From Fibrobacterota bacterium (GTDB taxonomy: Bacteria > Fibrobacterota > Fibrobacteria > UBA11236): a DNA stretch of 33,945 bases. Under the pieces are notes generated by a model that saw only the letters and a program-made list of their open reading frames with translations, searched no databases and was not told where the DNA came from. This document shows, one piece after another, positions 17,454 through 24,476 of this stretch. The position numbers were made by a program, and so were the translations under genes. Location of the stretch: contig CANIEU010000020.1 in assembly GCA_947466585.1 (NCBI GenBank), positions 1 to 33,945 on the forward strand, in the 5' to 3' direction. Numbering within the stretch: the first letter of the stretch is position 1; every line of letters starts with the position of its first letter.

Positions 17454-17518
17454 CCGGGAGACTTCGGTCTCCCGGAGTCCGGACGGACGTGCAGCTTCGG
17501 CGCGCCAACCCGTCCGGA
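17454..17518 (+). terminator. Two consecutive strong hairpins after spoVG
   Basis: CCGGGAGAC-TTCG-GTCTCCCGG (17454-17475) is a perfect 9-bp stem with a UUCG tetraloop, 8 bases after the spoVG stop. A second perfect stem pairs TCCGGACGG (17478-17486) with CCGTCCGGA (17510-17518). Neither is followed by a U run, so they may stop or stabilise the spoVG mRNA rather than act as classical terminators. Confidence 0.6.
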
Positions 17519-17556
17519 TGCCCCGCGCGTTATTGTCTTTCGATCTCAATCTCTCC

Positions 17557-19086
17557 ATGCTTTCCATATTGTACAGCGGTGCCTTGCAAGGTATCGAAGC
17601 CGTCCCCGTGACTGTGGAGGTGGATATCACCTTCGGGCTGCCTGGTTTCAGTCTGGTCGGCCTTCCCGATTCCGCAGTCAAAGAAGCGCGTGAGCGCGTT
17701 TTTTCCGCGCTCAAGAATGCCGGGTATCTCGTCCCCAGCCGTCGTATCACCATCAATCTCGCTCCCGCCGATTTGCGCAAGGAGGGCTCCGCCCTCGATC
17801 TTCCAATGGCGCTCGGCATTCTGGCCGCATCGGAACAAATCGAGTTTGCGTTACTCGACGGTACCATGGTGGTCGGTGAACTCTCTCTCGATGGCGGATT
17901 GCGTCCCGCGCGCGGAACACTCTCTATGGTACTGGCGGCGCGCAAACAAGGTCTTCACTCCGTGCTGTTACCCGCGGCGAACGCCCGAGAGGCTGCTCTC
18001 GTTCCCGGCATCCGCCTGCTCCCGGCCGATACTCTGGCGCAGGCGCTCGCGGCGTTGCGCACGGGCGTGGGGCTCGAAATCCCCGAAGGGGGAGAGTCGA
18101 TGCAGCCGGTCTCGGAACTCGAGCTCGACTACGGCGAGATCAAGGGGCAGGCGCAGGCGAAGCGCGCTCTTGAGGTCGCGGCTGCAGGCGGACACAATTT
18201 TCTGATGGCCGGGAGTCCCGGTTGCGGCAAGACCTTGATGGCGCGGCGGTTGCCATCGATATTGCCGCCGCTCTCCGACGAAGAAGGCCTCGAGGCCACG
18301 CGCATTTACAGCGTGGCGGGTTTGCTACGTCCGGGTCACGGCATCCTGAGGCAGCGTCCCTTCCGGTCGCCGCATCATTCCATCAGCGATCAGGCTTTGG
18401 TAGGCGGCGGCAAAATTCCGCGACCGGGCGAGGTGAGTCTCGCGCATCTCGGAGTATTGTTCCTGGACGAGCTTCCCGAATTCCGCAAGTCGACGCTGGA
18501 GACCTTGCGGCAGCCGCTGGAAGACGGGCAGGTCACGATCGCCCGCACGGCGCATACGGTGACCTATCCCTCGCGCTGCATGCTGGGCGCGGCGATGAAT
18601 CCCTGCCCCTGCGGCTTCCTTTTTGATCCCCTCGGGCGCTGCGTGTGCCGACCCGAAACCATTGCGCGTTACCGTGGCCGCATCTCCGGGCCCTTGCTTG
18701 ATCGCATCGACCTGCACCTCGAGGTGCCCTCGCTTGGGGTGGAGGAAGTGATCGCGGAAAAGTGGGAGGAGTCTTCGGAGGCGATCCGCATGCGTGTATT
18801 GCGTGCCCGCGCGGCGCAGCGAGAGCGATTCCAAAACAACCCGGGTGTGCATTGCAACGCGCATATGGTGACGCACGACATTCGCAAATATTGCGGTCTC
18901 TCAGCTGGTTGTGTCTCCCTACTGCGCAACGCCGTGGAATCGCTTGGGCTGTCGGCCCGTGCCTACGACCGCATTCTCAAAGTAACGCGGACCTTGGCCG
19001 ATCTCGACGCAGTAGGGGAGATCTCCGAAAAACACATCGCCGAGGCGATCCATTACCGGAGTTTGGATCGGAGGGCCGACAAATGA
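17557..19086 (+). CDS. comM: YifB/ComM-family Mg-chelatase-like AAA+ ATPase
   Basis: This 509-residue protein has the typical three parts. An N-terminal ChlI-like domain begins MLSILYSGALQGIEAV and contains GLPGFSLVGLPDSAVKEARERV. The AAA+ core has Walker A GSPGCGKT (219-226), Walker B LFLDELPEF (about 305), and the cysteine-bearing MNPCPCGF segment. A C-terminal Mg-chelatase helical domain completes it. In naturally competent bacteria ComM is a hexameric helicase that drives branch migration during DNA uptake; in others the role is unclear. I start at the ATG at 17557, where family members start; the ATG at 17518 adds 13 residues not found in the family and lies inside a hairpin. Confidence 0.92.
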   Translation: MLSILYSGALQGIEAVPVTVEVDITFGLPGFSLVGLPDSAVKEARERVFSALKNAGYLVPSRRITINLAPADLRKEGSALDLPMALGILAASEQIEFALLDGTMVVGELSLDGGLRPARGTLSMVLAARKQGLHSVLLPAANAREAALVPGIRLLPADTLAQALAALRTGVGLEIPEGGESMQPVSELELDYGEIKGQAQAKRALEVAAAGGHNFLMAGSPGCGKTLMARRLPSILPPLSDEEGLEATRIYSVAGLLRPGHGILRQRPFRSPHHSISDQALVGGGKIPRPGEVSLAHLGVLFLDELPEFRKSTLETLRQPLEDGQVTIARTAHTVTYPSRCMLGAAMNPCPCGFLFDPLGRCVCRPETIARYRGRISGPLLDRIDLHLEVPSLGVEEVIAEKWEESSEAIRMRVLRARAAQRERFQNNPGVHCNAHMVTHDIRKYCGLSAGCVSLLRNAVESLGLSARAYDRILKVTRTLADLDAVGEISEKHIAEAIHYRSLDRRADK

Positions 19087-19098
19087 CCGTCGACAGCC

Positions 19099-19127
19099 TT
19101 GACCACTTATAAGTGTTCTGGTATATT
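19099..19127 (+). promoter_or_regulatory. hicAB promoter
   Basis: TTGACC (19099-19104) and TATATT (19122-19127) are separated by exactly 17 bases, a near-consensus sigma-70-type promoter. The predicted transcription start is at about 19133-19135, only a few bases before the hicA ATG at 19141, so the mRNA leader would be very short and begin at or within AGGAGG (19129-19134). Confidence 0.7.
19104..19115. promoter_or_regulatory. Palindromic operator inside the hicAB promoter
   Basis: CACTTATAAGTG is a perfect 12-bp palindrome lying between the -35 and -10 boxes. It is well placed for autorepression by the HTH domain of HicB, as is usual for toxin-antitoxin operons. Confidence 0.65.
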
Positions 19128-19140
19128 TAGGAGGTTCGCG

Positions 19141-19326
19141 ATGCCGTTGAGCGGCAAGGAAATGGTCAAATTGTTCGAGAAGGCGGGATGGAAGGTGATC
19201 CGGCAAAAAGGTTCGCACGTATCCATGAGGTACTTGGACGGAACCACTTGGCCTATTCCGTTGCATCGGGAGATGGATAAAGGGATGGAACACGCCTGTC
19301 TCAAGAAACTGAAGGAGAATCGATGA
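19141..19326 (+). CDS. hicA: HicA-type mRNA interferase toxin
   Basis: This 61-residue HicA toxin has the dsRBD-like fold signature: SGKEMVKLFEKAGWKVIRQKGSHVSMRY, with catalytic His26, followed by IPLHREMDKGMEHACLKKL. HicA cleaves mRNA in the cytoplasm and is neutralised by HicB. AGGAGG lies 6 bases before the ATG. The gene overlaps hicB by four bases (ATGA), giving coupled translation of antitoxin after toxin, the usual HicA-HicB order. Confidence 0.92.
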   Translation: MPLSGKEMVKLFEKAGWKVIRQKGSHVSMRYLDGTTWPIPLHREMDKGMEHACLKKLKENR

Positions 19327-19748
19327 AGTACCACTTCAGAATTCACAAGGGCGAGAAATTTCCGTGGGCGCAATGTGTCGAGGGGGAATGGGTAACGCAA
19401 GGCCATACCCGTGAAGAGCTGGACTTCAACATGAAGGAAATGCTTGATCTGGTACTCGATGAACCCGAGGACTCCTCATGGATCCCTCCCATGCCCGATT
19501 CTTCGGTCAAAGGTCGCAACATCGTCGAGGTCGAGGTCGACCCCAAAATCGCAATGGCGATGATGATTCGCGTAAGCCGGCTCAAGCACGGCTTGACGCA
19601 ACGCGAAGCGGCCCAACGAATGGGCATCTCCAACGTATCGCAGTATCAGCGCTTGGAGTCGGGAAAAACTGCGAATCCGGAACTCGGCACCTTGGTCAAG
19701 ATCAAGAAACTGTTCCCGGAATTCTCGGTCGACTTCGTGTTGGCGTAA
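19323..19748 (+). CDS. hicB: HicB-type antitoxin with C-terminal HTH
   Basis: This 141-residue antitoxin has a degenerate RNase H-like HicB fold at the N-terminus (residues 1-50: KGEKFPWAQCVEGEWVTQGHTREEL). The C-terminal Xre-type helix-turn-helix covers about residues 80-135 (RLKHGLTQREAAQRMGISNVSQYQRLESGK). The N-terminal half binds HicA and the HTH probably binds the palindrome at 19104-19115 to repress the operon. It is followed by the hairpin at 19765-19782. Confidence 0.9.
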   Translation: MKYHFRIHKGEKFPWAQCVEGEWVTQGHTREELDFNMKEMLDLVLDEPEDSSWIPPMPDSSVKGRNIVEVEVDPKIAMAMMIRVSRLKHGLTQREAAQRMGISNVSQYQRLESGKTANPELGTLVKIKKLFPEFSVDFVLA

Positions 19749-19764
19749 AGTTTGGGAAGCGGAG

Positions 19765-19782
19765 CGGGGCGAACCCGCCCCG
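19765..19782. terminator. GC hairpin between convergent hicB and ThuA genes
   Basis: CGGGGCG-AACC-CGCCCCG forms a 7-bp stem between the hicB stop (19748) and the ThuA-gene stop (19786, minus strand). There is no long U run on either side. It probably serves both converging transcripts. Confidence 0.55.
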
Positions 19783-19785
19783 GTG

Positions 19786-20916
19786 TTAACGCACGATCTT
19801 CATGGTCTTGTGGTAATTCCCCGCCTTGAAATCGACGATATACAGGGAGCTTTGCAAGCCCGCCGGCAGGGCCACGGAATACGTGCCGGTCTTGTAAGTC
19901 CGATTTGCCAAAGTCGACACCAGCTTACCCTGAACCGAATAGAGCCGAATTTCGACGCGCGACTTTTGTGGGATTCCGAAACGCAACGATTGGCCCTTGC
20001 CGTTGTTCATACGTTCCAGCGCGTATCCCGCCATGGCGGGGCCCTTATTAATGGCGGTCGAGCCTCCCTCGTAGCCCGGGCGATTGAGCGCGTAAAGAAT
20101 GCCATGAAGGAAGAGGTTGTTCCAGTTCGAGGTGCTGGAGGTCCATGTCGTGGCGTTATGGCCCGGAGCGATATGCAACATGCGCGCACTCTGAAAGTTG
20201 TGCCGGTAGACAAACGGAAAGAAGGGCATCCAGGAAACAAGGGTGGTGTTGTTAGGCCATGGCTTTAGGATCGGGTTCGCAGTCGTGTTGTTCTTAACGT
20301 AATCGGCGATGTCGCCTTTGACCAACACCTTGTAACTCGTATCCGATTCGGTGAAAAACAGGCTGTCGACCCTTATCTGCTCGCTGGCGGTAAAGGTCGC
20401 CGGCATGCCTTGAGTCATGATGTCGTTTGGGTCCGCCACATGATAGGTCGTGGATACGGGTCCGACGTCGCCCACGTAGGTCGAGCCGACAAAGTCTTGA
20501 TACCACCAGGGCCAGTTCGGATTTTGCCGGGTGTCGCAGTGGACGCCGATATACCCTTTTCCCGTGAGAACCCAGCTTTTGAAGGCGGAATCCTGCGCCG
20601 CGGACATGGTGTCGCTGATTCCCGTTCCCGGCGCCGCAGCAGTCGCTCTCTCAGGGTACATGAAGATCACGGCATCGTATTGCCCCAGGTTGGCGGTGTT
20701 GAACGAGGTAAAAGTTTTTGTGGTATCGATCGTAAAACCGTTCGCCGCCTGCCATCCCCGGATCTTGGTCATGGCCGCATTAATGCCCGCGGTGTGACCG
20801 CTGTAAGAAAGGGAGTCCTTGAAGATCAATATTTTTTCGCCCGCGGCGAAAACGGTAAGAGGGGTCGACCATGCGAGAACGGACAACAAGATTGCCCGGA
20901 CAAATGCTCTGCTCAT
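19786..20916 (-). CDS. Secreted ThuA-domain protein with C-terminal sorting-like domain
   Basis: This 376-residue protein has a signal peptide ending near TVFA (residue 24). The ThuA (class I glutamine amidotransferase-like) domain covers about residues 25-285: EKILIFKDSLSYSGHTAGI, YDAVIFMYPER, GKGYIGVHCDTRQ, WWYQDFVGSTYVGD, and a final SNWNNLFLHGILYAL. ThuA domains are linked to trehalose and other sugar catabolism, and secreted ones accompany carbohydrate degradation. Residues ~300-376 are a beta-rich C-terminal module (SRVEIRLYSVQGKLVSTL, then GTYSVAL and YHKTMKIVR) of the type used by T9SS and related sorting systems. GAGGAG lies 6 bases before the ATG. The carbohydrate-binding gene at 21191 is divergent. 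Confidence 0.85.
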   Translation of the reverse strand: MSRAFVRAILLSVLAWSTPLTVFAAGEKILIFKDSLSYSGHTAGINAAMTKIRGWQAANGFTIDTTKTFTSFNTANLGQYDAVIFMYPERATAAAPGTGISDTMSAAQDSAFKSWVLTGKGYIGVHCDTRQNPNWPWWYQDFVGSTYVGDVGPVSTTYHVADPNDIMTQGMPATFTASEQIRVDSLFFTESDTSYKVLVKGDIADYVKNNTTANPILKPWPNNTTLVSWMPFFPFVYRHNFQSARMLHIAPGHNATTWTSSTSNWNNLFLHGILYALNRPGYEGGSTAINKGPAMAGYALERMNNGKGQSLRFGIPQKSRVEIRLYSVQGKLVSTLANRTYKTGTYSVALPAGLQSSLYIVDFKAGNYHKTMKIVR

Positions 20917-21154
20917 TAAAACTCCTCTTCACGATGATCTATGACTTTCCGCAACTCTCTTTAATCTATGCCGCTTCAATCGATTTGGGATAGGGATTTT
21001 GTCCCCCGTCTTTGGGGATATTCCGTAAGATCTCTGATGCGGTCATGATCAGGCTAAAACCGGCATTTTTCACGGGGACTAACTGTTGCGACCGGCAAAG
21101 CTTTCCGTTTTTGCGGAATTATGCGGAATAGGTGCATGATTTCGAAACGCGCGG

Positions 21155-21160
21155 TATATT
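21155..21160 (+). promoter_or_regulatory. Possible -10 box of the carbohydrate-binding protein gene
   Basis: TATATT lies 30 bases before the ATG at 21191. It is identical to the hicAB -10 box, but no good -35 is visible. The rest of the 274-base divergent spacer holds only small repeats, such as two copies of GCGGAAT at about 21114-21130. Confidence 0.3.
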
Positions 21161-21190
21161 CCAATCTGAACCTCCGCAAAGGGCCTGAAA

Positions 21191-22006
21191 ATGAATGAAG
21201 TCGCAAATAAAATCGCAAATCGTATTTATACCCTGGCAACGGCAGCTGTCCTTTGTTGTGTCGCCGCGACCTCGGCGCAAAACATGATCACCAACCCCGG
21301 ATTCGAGAGCTCCGGATCGGGTTATAACTTGTTTACGCAGAGCGGAAGCCCAGCGGTGGCCTCGGTCACTTATCCCACGACCGGCGCCCACGGAGGAACC
21401 CGATACGCCCGAGTCGTGGTCACCACACCCTCCGAAACCGCAGCGGAAAACTGGCACGTCCAGTTCCAGCCTCCTACGGGCTGGACCGCGGCAATCGGGG
21501 CGACCTATGAGTTTAAGTTTTGGGCGAAAACCGATTCCAATGCGAATATCCATGTCTCGGTTCAGGGCGCGGACTATACCTACCTCACCGGCACGAGTTT
21601 TGGGCTCACTCCCGATTGGACGGAGTATTCCCTCACGTACGTTTCCGAAGCAGAGGGCACAAACGCGGTGCGCTTTCATATTTATGTCGCTGAGTCCGTA
21701 AATGCTTACAGCTTCGACGACGTTTCCGTGACGACAGTGGCTACTGGTATCCGCGGGAGCGCCCCGGCGCAAGCGAACGCTCTCCGGCTCCATCAGGGGA
21801 GCGACCATCTTGTCCTCACGGTGGACGGAAATGTTTCCGGATCCTTGAAGGCGGAAGTTTTGGATCTTCGTGGAACAAGCCTTGCCTCCGCTACCGGAAG
21901 CGCAGAAGGCTCGATGCGTCTGGCTCTCCCGAAGGAAAGCGGCACCTACTTCATTCGGGCGCAGACACGCACGCATTCTTGGGTGCGCGCGGTTAGGGTA
22001 CCCTAA
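21191..22006 (+). CDS. Secreted CBM4/9-like carbohydrate-binding protein with C-terminal sorting-like domain
   Basis: This 271-residue protein has a signal peptide ending near ATSA. Residues ~30-180 form a CenC/CBM4-9-type jellyroll: MITNPGFESSGSG at the start, ATYEFKFWAKTD in the middle, DWTEYSLTYVS, then AYSFDDVSVTTV. No catalytic domain is attached, so it probably only binds polysaccharide. Residues ~195-271 are the beta-rich C-terminal module (LKAEVLDLRGTSLASATG, GTYFIRAQ, RAVRVP) like that on the partial protein at base 1 and the ThuA protein. AAGGG lies 9 bases before the ATG. No terminator is apparent before the convergent HxlR gene. Confidence 0.8.
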   Translation: MNEVANKIANRIYTLATAAVLCCVAATSAQNMITNPGFESSGSGYNLFTQSGSPAVASVTYPTTGAHGGTRYARVVVTTPSETAAENWHVQFQPPTGWTAAIGATYEFKFWAKTDSNANIHVSVQGADYTYLTGTSFGLTPDWTEYSLTYVSEAEGTNAVRFHIYVAESVNAYSFDDVSVTTVATGIRGSAPAQANALRLHQGSDHLVLTVDGNVSGSLKAEVLDLRGTSLASATGSAEGSMRLALPKESGTYFIRAQTRTHSWVRAVRVP

Positions 22007-22086
22007 ATCCATTCTCCGTTTCCGGGATGCGCTACCGGTTTCTGGACTGATCTGTGCGTGTATGATGCGCCGGAATTCCCGGATGC

Positions 22087-22542
22087 TTACGTCGAATATT
22101 TTTGCACGATCCCTTCGCCGCGCCCCACCTCCGCGCGCGTGACCTTGCTCACCGCGCGGTTGTCTTTTTCGATCCGTTCCACAAGCGCGGGAATGCGCCG
22201 GGCCTGCGAGAGGGAGTCATGCCTCGCGCTCCAGCGTACGATCTCGAAGATTACGGGAATCAAGTCGAGTCCTTTTTCAGTTAGCGAATACAACGCCTTG
22301 CGTCCATCGGTGTCGTCGCCGCCGCGCTGCAAAATGCCTGCGGATATCAAATGCTCCAGCCGCGATGCGAGAATGTTGGTCGCAAACCCTTCTTCGGATT
22401 TCAAAAACTCGCCATAGGTCCGCTTGCCGCGAAAGATGATGTCACGCAGAATAAGGAGCGCCCAACGGTCGCCGAAGGCCTCGAGGCCGTAGTTGACCGG
22501 GCAATGAGACCGGATGGGCCGCAATTTTTTGGCTTTTTTCAT
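22087..22542 (-). CDS. HxlR-family transcriptional regulator
   Basis: This 151-residue winged-helix protein has the HxlR signature HCPVNYGLEAFGDRWALLILRDIIFRGKRTYGEFL with a conserved cysteine (Cys14), followed by IL-ASRLEHLISAGIL and the wing DGRKALYSLTEKG. Members often sense thiol or electrophile stress through that Cys, and repress a neighbour. The C-terminal ~40 residues are charged. It is divergent from the SRPBCC gene, and the 125-base spacer contains inverted repeats that fit as its operator. The gene is expected to regulate itself and the SRPBCC gene. Confidence 0.9.
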   Translation of the reverse strand: MKKAKKLRPIRSHCPVNYGLEAFGDRWALLILRDIIFRGKRTYGEFLKSEEGFATNILASRLEHLISAGILQRGGDDTDGRKALYSLTEKGLDLIPVIFEIVRWSARHDSLSQARRIPALVERIEKDNRAVSKVTRAEVGRGEGIVQKYST

Positions 22543-22568
22543 AGAGAGTAAAACCTAACCAGAATATA

Positions 22569-22630
22569 GATTGCTAAATGCAAGTTATAAGTATAAGTTC
22601 GCTTTTGGTTCCGATCATGCATTTGCAATC
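22569..22630. promoter_or_regulatory. Inverted repeats in the HxlR/SRPBCC divergent promoter
   Basis: GATTGCTAAATGCA (22569-22582) and TGCATTTGCAATC (22618-22630) are inverted copies differing by one inserted T. Between them lies a second dyad, TTATA-AG-TATAA (22585-22596). Both are good candidates for binding a dimeric HxlR regulator and overlap likely promoters on both strands. Confidence 0.55.
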
Positions 22631-22667
22631 GGTATCCCGGTTTTCCCTTTCCGCCCTGGAGTTTCCC

Positions 22668-23135
22668 ATGCCCGACATCATCCATCGCATTGGTATCAAG
22701 GCGCCCGCGCAAGCGGTGTACAACGCGCTCGCCACCGTCACCGGTCTGGCAGGCTGGTGGACCGAAGAAATCGCCGGAACCGCCGGAGCCTCAGAGGTCG
22801 GCGGCAAAATCACCTTCACCTTCCGTTCCCCGGCCGGGGATCTTGTAGGCCAAATGGTGATGGAGGTCGAGGCGCTGACCGAGGCGCAGAGTGTTCGGTG
22901 GCGCTGCGTCGACGGTCCTCCGGATTGGATCGGGACGAAATTCACCTTCGACCTCACCCTGCAGGACGGGCAGACCATCCTGATTTTCGGTCACCGCGAT
23001 TGGGCCGAGGCGAGCGAATCGATGGCGCATTGCAGTATGAAGTGGGCCGTGTTTCTGCTCAGCCTAAAGGATCTCGTACTGACAGGAAAAGGGATGCCTT
23101 CGCCGGGAGATCTGAAGATCGATAACTGGAATTAA
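22668..23135 (+). CDS. SRPBCC (AHSA1-like) domain protein
   Basis: This 155-residue protein has the START/SRPBCC helix-grip layout: IIHRIGIKAPAQAVYNALATVTGLAGWWTEEI, KITFTFRSP, VRWRCVDGPPDWIGTKFTFDL, and a long C-terminal helix (MKWAVFLLSLKDLVLTG). Members bind small hydrophobic ligands in the cytoplasm. The pairing with an ArsR- or HxlR-type regulator is common, but the ligand is unknown. I start at the ATG at 22668 with GGAG 7 bases upstream; a longer frame from 22578 would cross the operator. Its TAA overlaps the stop of the convergent kinase gene in TTAA. Confidence 0.88.
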   Translation: MPDIIHRIGIKAPAQAVYNALATVTGLAGWWTEEIAGTAGASEVGGKITFTFRSPAGDLVGQMVMEVEALTEAQSVRWRCVDGPPDWIGTKFTFDLTLQDGQTILIFGHRDWAEASESMAHCSMKWAVFLLSLKDLVLTGKGMPSPGDLKIDNWN

Positions 23136-24469
23136 TCCGAAAGCGGAATCAGCACCGTCACGGTGGTGCCGGTCCCTTTGAGGCATTGAATGCCGAAGGT
23201 ACCGCCGAGCATTTCGATGCGCTCCTGCATTCCGATCAACCCGAGCCGGGTTTGCTTGTTGGGTTTTCCAGCCTTGCTCTTGCCGACCCCCTTACCGATC
23301 GCCTTGGCGAATCCCTTGCCGTTGTCGTGGATCGTCATCCGGATTTGGTCTGCGATTTTTTCGATCTGGATTTCGACCTTGTCGGCGTTGGCGTGCCGGA
23401 AGACGTTCGAAAGCGCTTCCTGCAGTACGCGGTAGAGGGCCGTAAGGATGGGGTCTCCCAACTTTTCGACCCCTGAAAAAACCGTAAGGTTTGCGCGGAT
23501 GCCGCTGTCCGCATGAAACGACTTGAGTAGCGCTCGCAGGCTCGGAATGAATCCCAGAATGTCGAGCAGCTCGGGCCGCAAGTCCCTAGAGAGGCCGTGT
23601 ACCGTTGCGACGGAATTCTCCACCAGATTTTGCGCGATCGAAAGTTGCTGACGGAAGTTGGGGCCCAATTTGCCGGCTTGAACCTTCAAGCCTACCAGAC
23701 GCACATTAATGCCGATCAGGGTCTGCACCACCTGATCATGCAACTCGCGGCTGATGCGCAGCCGTTCCTGCTCCTGGGAGTGAAGGACCTGATGGGCGAG
23801 TTGGCGCGTGCGCACGCGTAGTTGTTTCTCGTGCAGTTCGCTTTTCACGAGCACCTTTTCGACAGCCTTGCGTCGCACGATTTCCCGTTCGAGTTTCTGA
23901 TTGGAGGCGGCTAACACCGCGATGCGCTTTTGGGTTTCTTCTTCCTTTTTGCGTTGCGTGATATCCCGGAACAGCAACGCTACACGGGGACGTATGCTGT
24001 CTTTTACCTGGAAGGCGAAGAGTTCCAATATTCGTTCGGTTTTCTCCAGGATGCGTTCGAACCGCTCCGGTTTTCCGGTCTTTAGCACGGTATCGTAAAT
24101 GCGGCACCACCCTGCGGCTTCCTGAGGGATCAGCTGCCGGATGGACTTTCCAATCACATTCTGGATGCCCGTATGGCACTCGAAGGCCGGATTCGTTTCC
24201 ATGTAGCGGTAATCGGACACGGCGCGTTTTGCCGTGGCGATTTTTTCGATCACGCAAAAACCTTCATCCATCGAATTGAAGAGGTCGTGGTAACTTCCCT
24301 CCGCTTCACGCAATGCCGCCTCGACCTGCTTGCGTTCCGCCATTTCGACCAGCAACTGTGCGTTCAGCCGTTCCGCGGCCTCCGTCAGTTCGTGCTGGCG
24401 GAGCGAACCCAGAATGAGCGCCTCGTTCATGGCGCGCAGGGTGGTGGGGGATACGGCTGGCGGCCTCAT
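23132..24469 (-). CDS. PAS-domain histidine kinase (HisKA_3/NarL type)
   Basis: This 445-residue cytoplasmic sensor kinase has a short N-terminal helix, a PAS domain (about 58-172: LFNSMDEGFCVIEKI, YMETNPAFE, LLFRDITQRKKEE), a coiled coil (about 173-230), the dimerisation and phosphoacceptor helix ERLRISRELHDQVVQT (His244), and a HATPase_c domain (about 330-440) with LQEALSNVFRHANA, DNGKGF and GLIGMQERIEMLGG. It has no membrane helices and no response regulator beside it. It starts 7 bases after the KaiC stop in the same transcript, so the kinase likely reports on or controls the KaiC-like ATPase. An alternative start is Met14. Confidence 0.92.
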   Translation of the reverse strand: MRPPAVSPTTLRAMNEALILGSLRQHELTEAAERLNAQLLVEMAERKQVEAALREAEGSYHDLFNSMDEGFCVIEKIATAKRAVSDYRYMETNPAFECHTGIQNVIGKSIRQLIPQEAAGWCRIYDTVLKTGKPERFERILEKTERILELFAFQVKDSIRPRVALLFRDITQRKKEEETQKRIAVLAASNQKLEREIVRRKAVEKVLVKSELHEKQLRVRTRQLAHQVLHSQEQERLRISRELHDQVVQTLIGINVRLVGLKVQAGKLGPNFRQQLSIAQNLVENSVATVHGLSRDLRPELLDILGFIPSLRALLKSFHADSGIRANLTVFSGVEKLGDPILTALYRVLQEALSNVFRHANADKVEIQIEKIADQIRMTIHDNGKGFAKAIGKGVGKSKAGKPNKQTRLGLIGMQERIEMLGGTFGIQCLKGTGTTVTVLIPLSD

Positions 24470-24476
24470 CGGCGGT

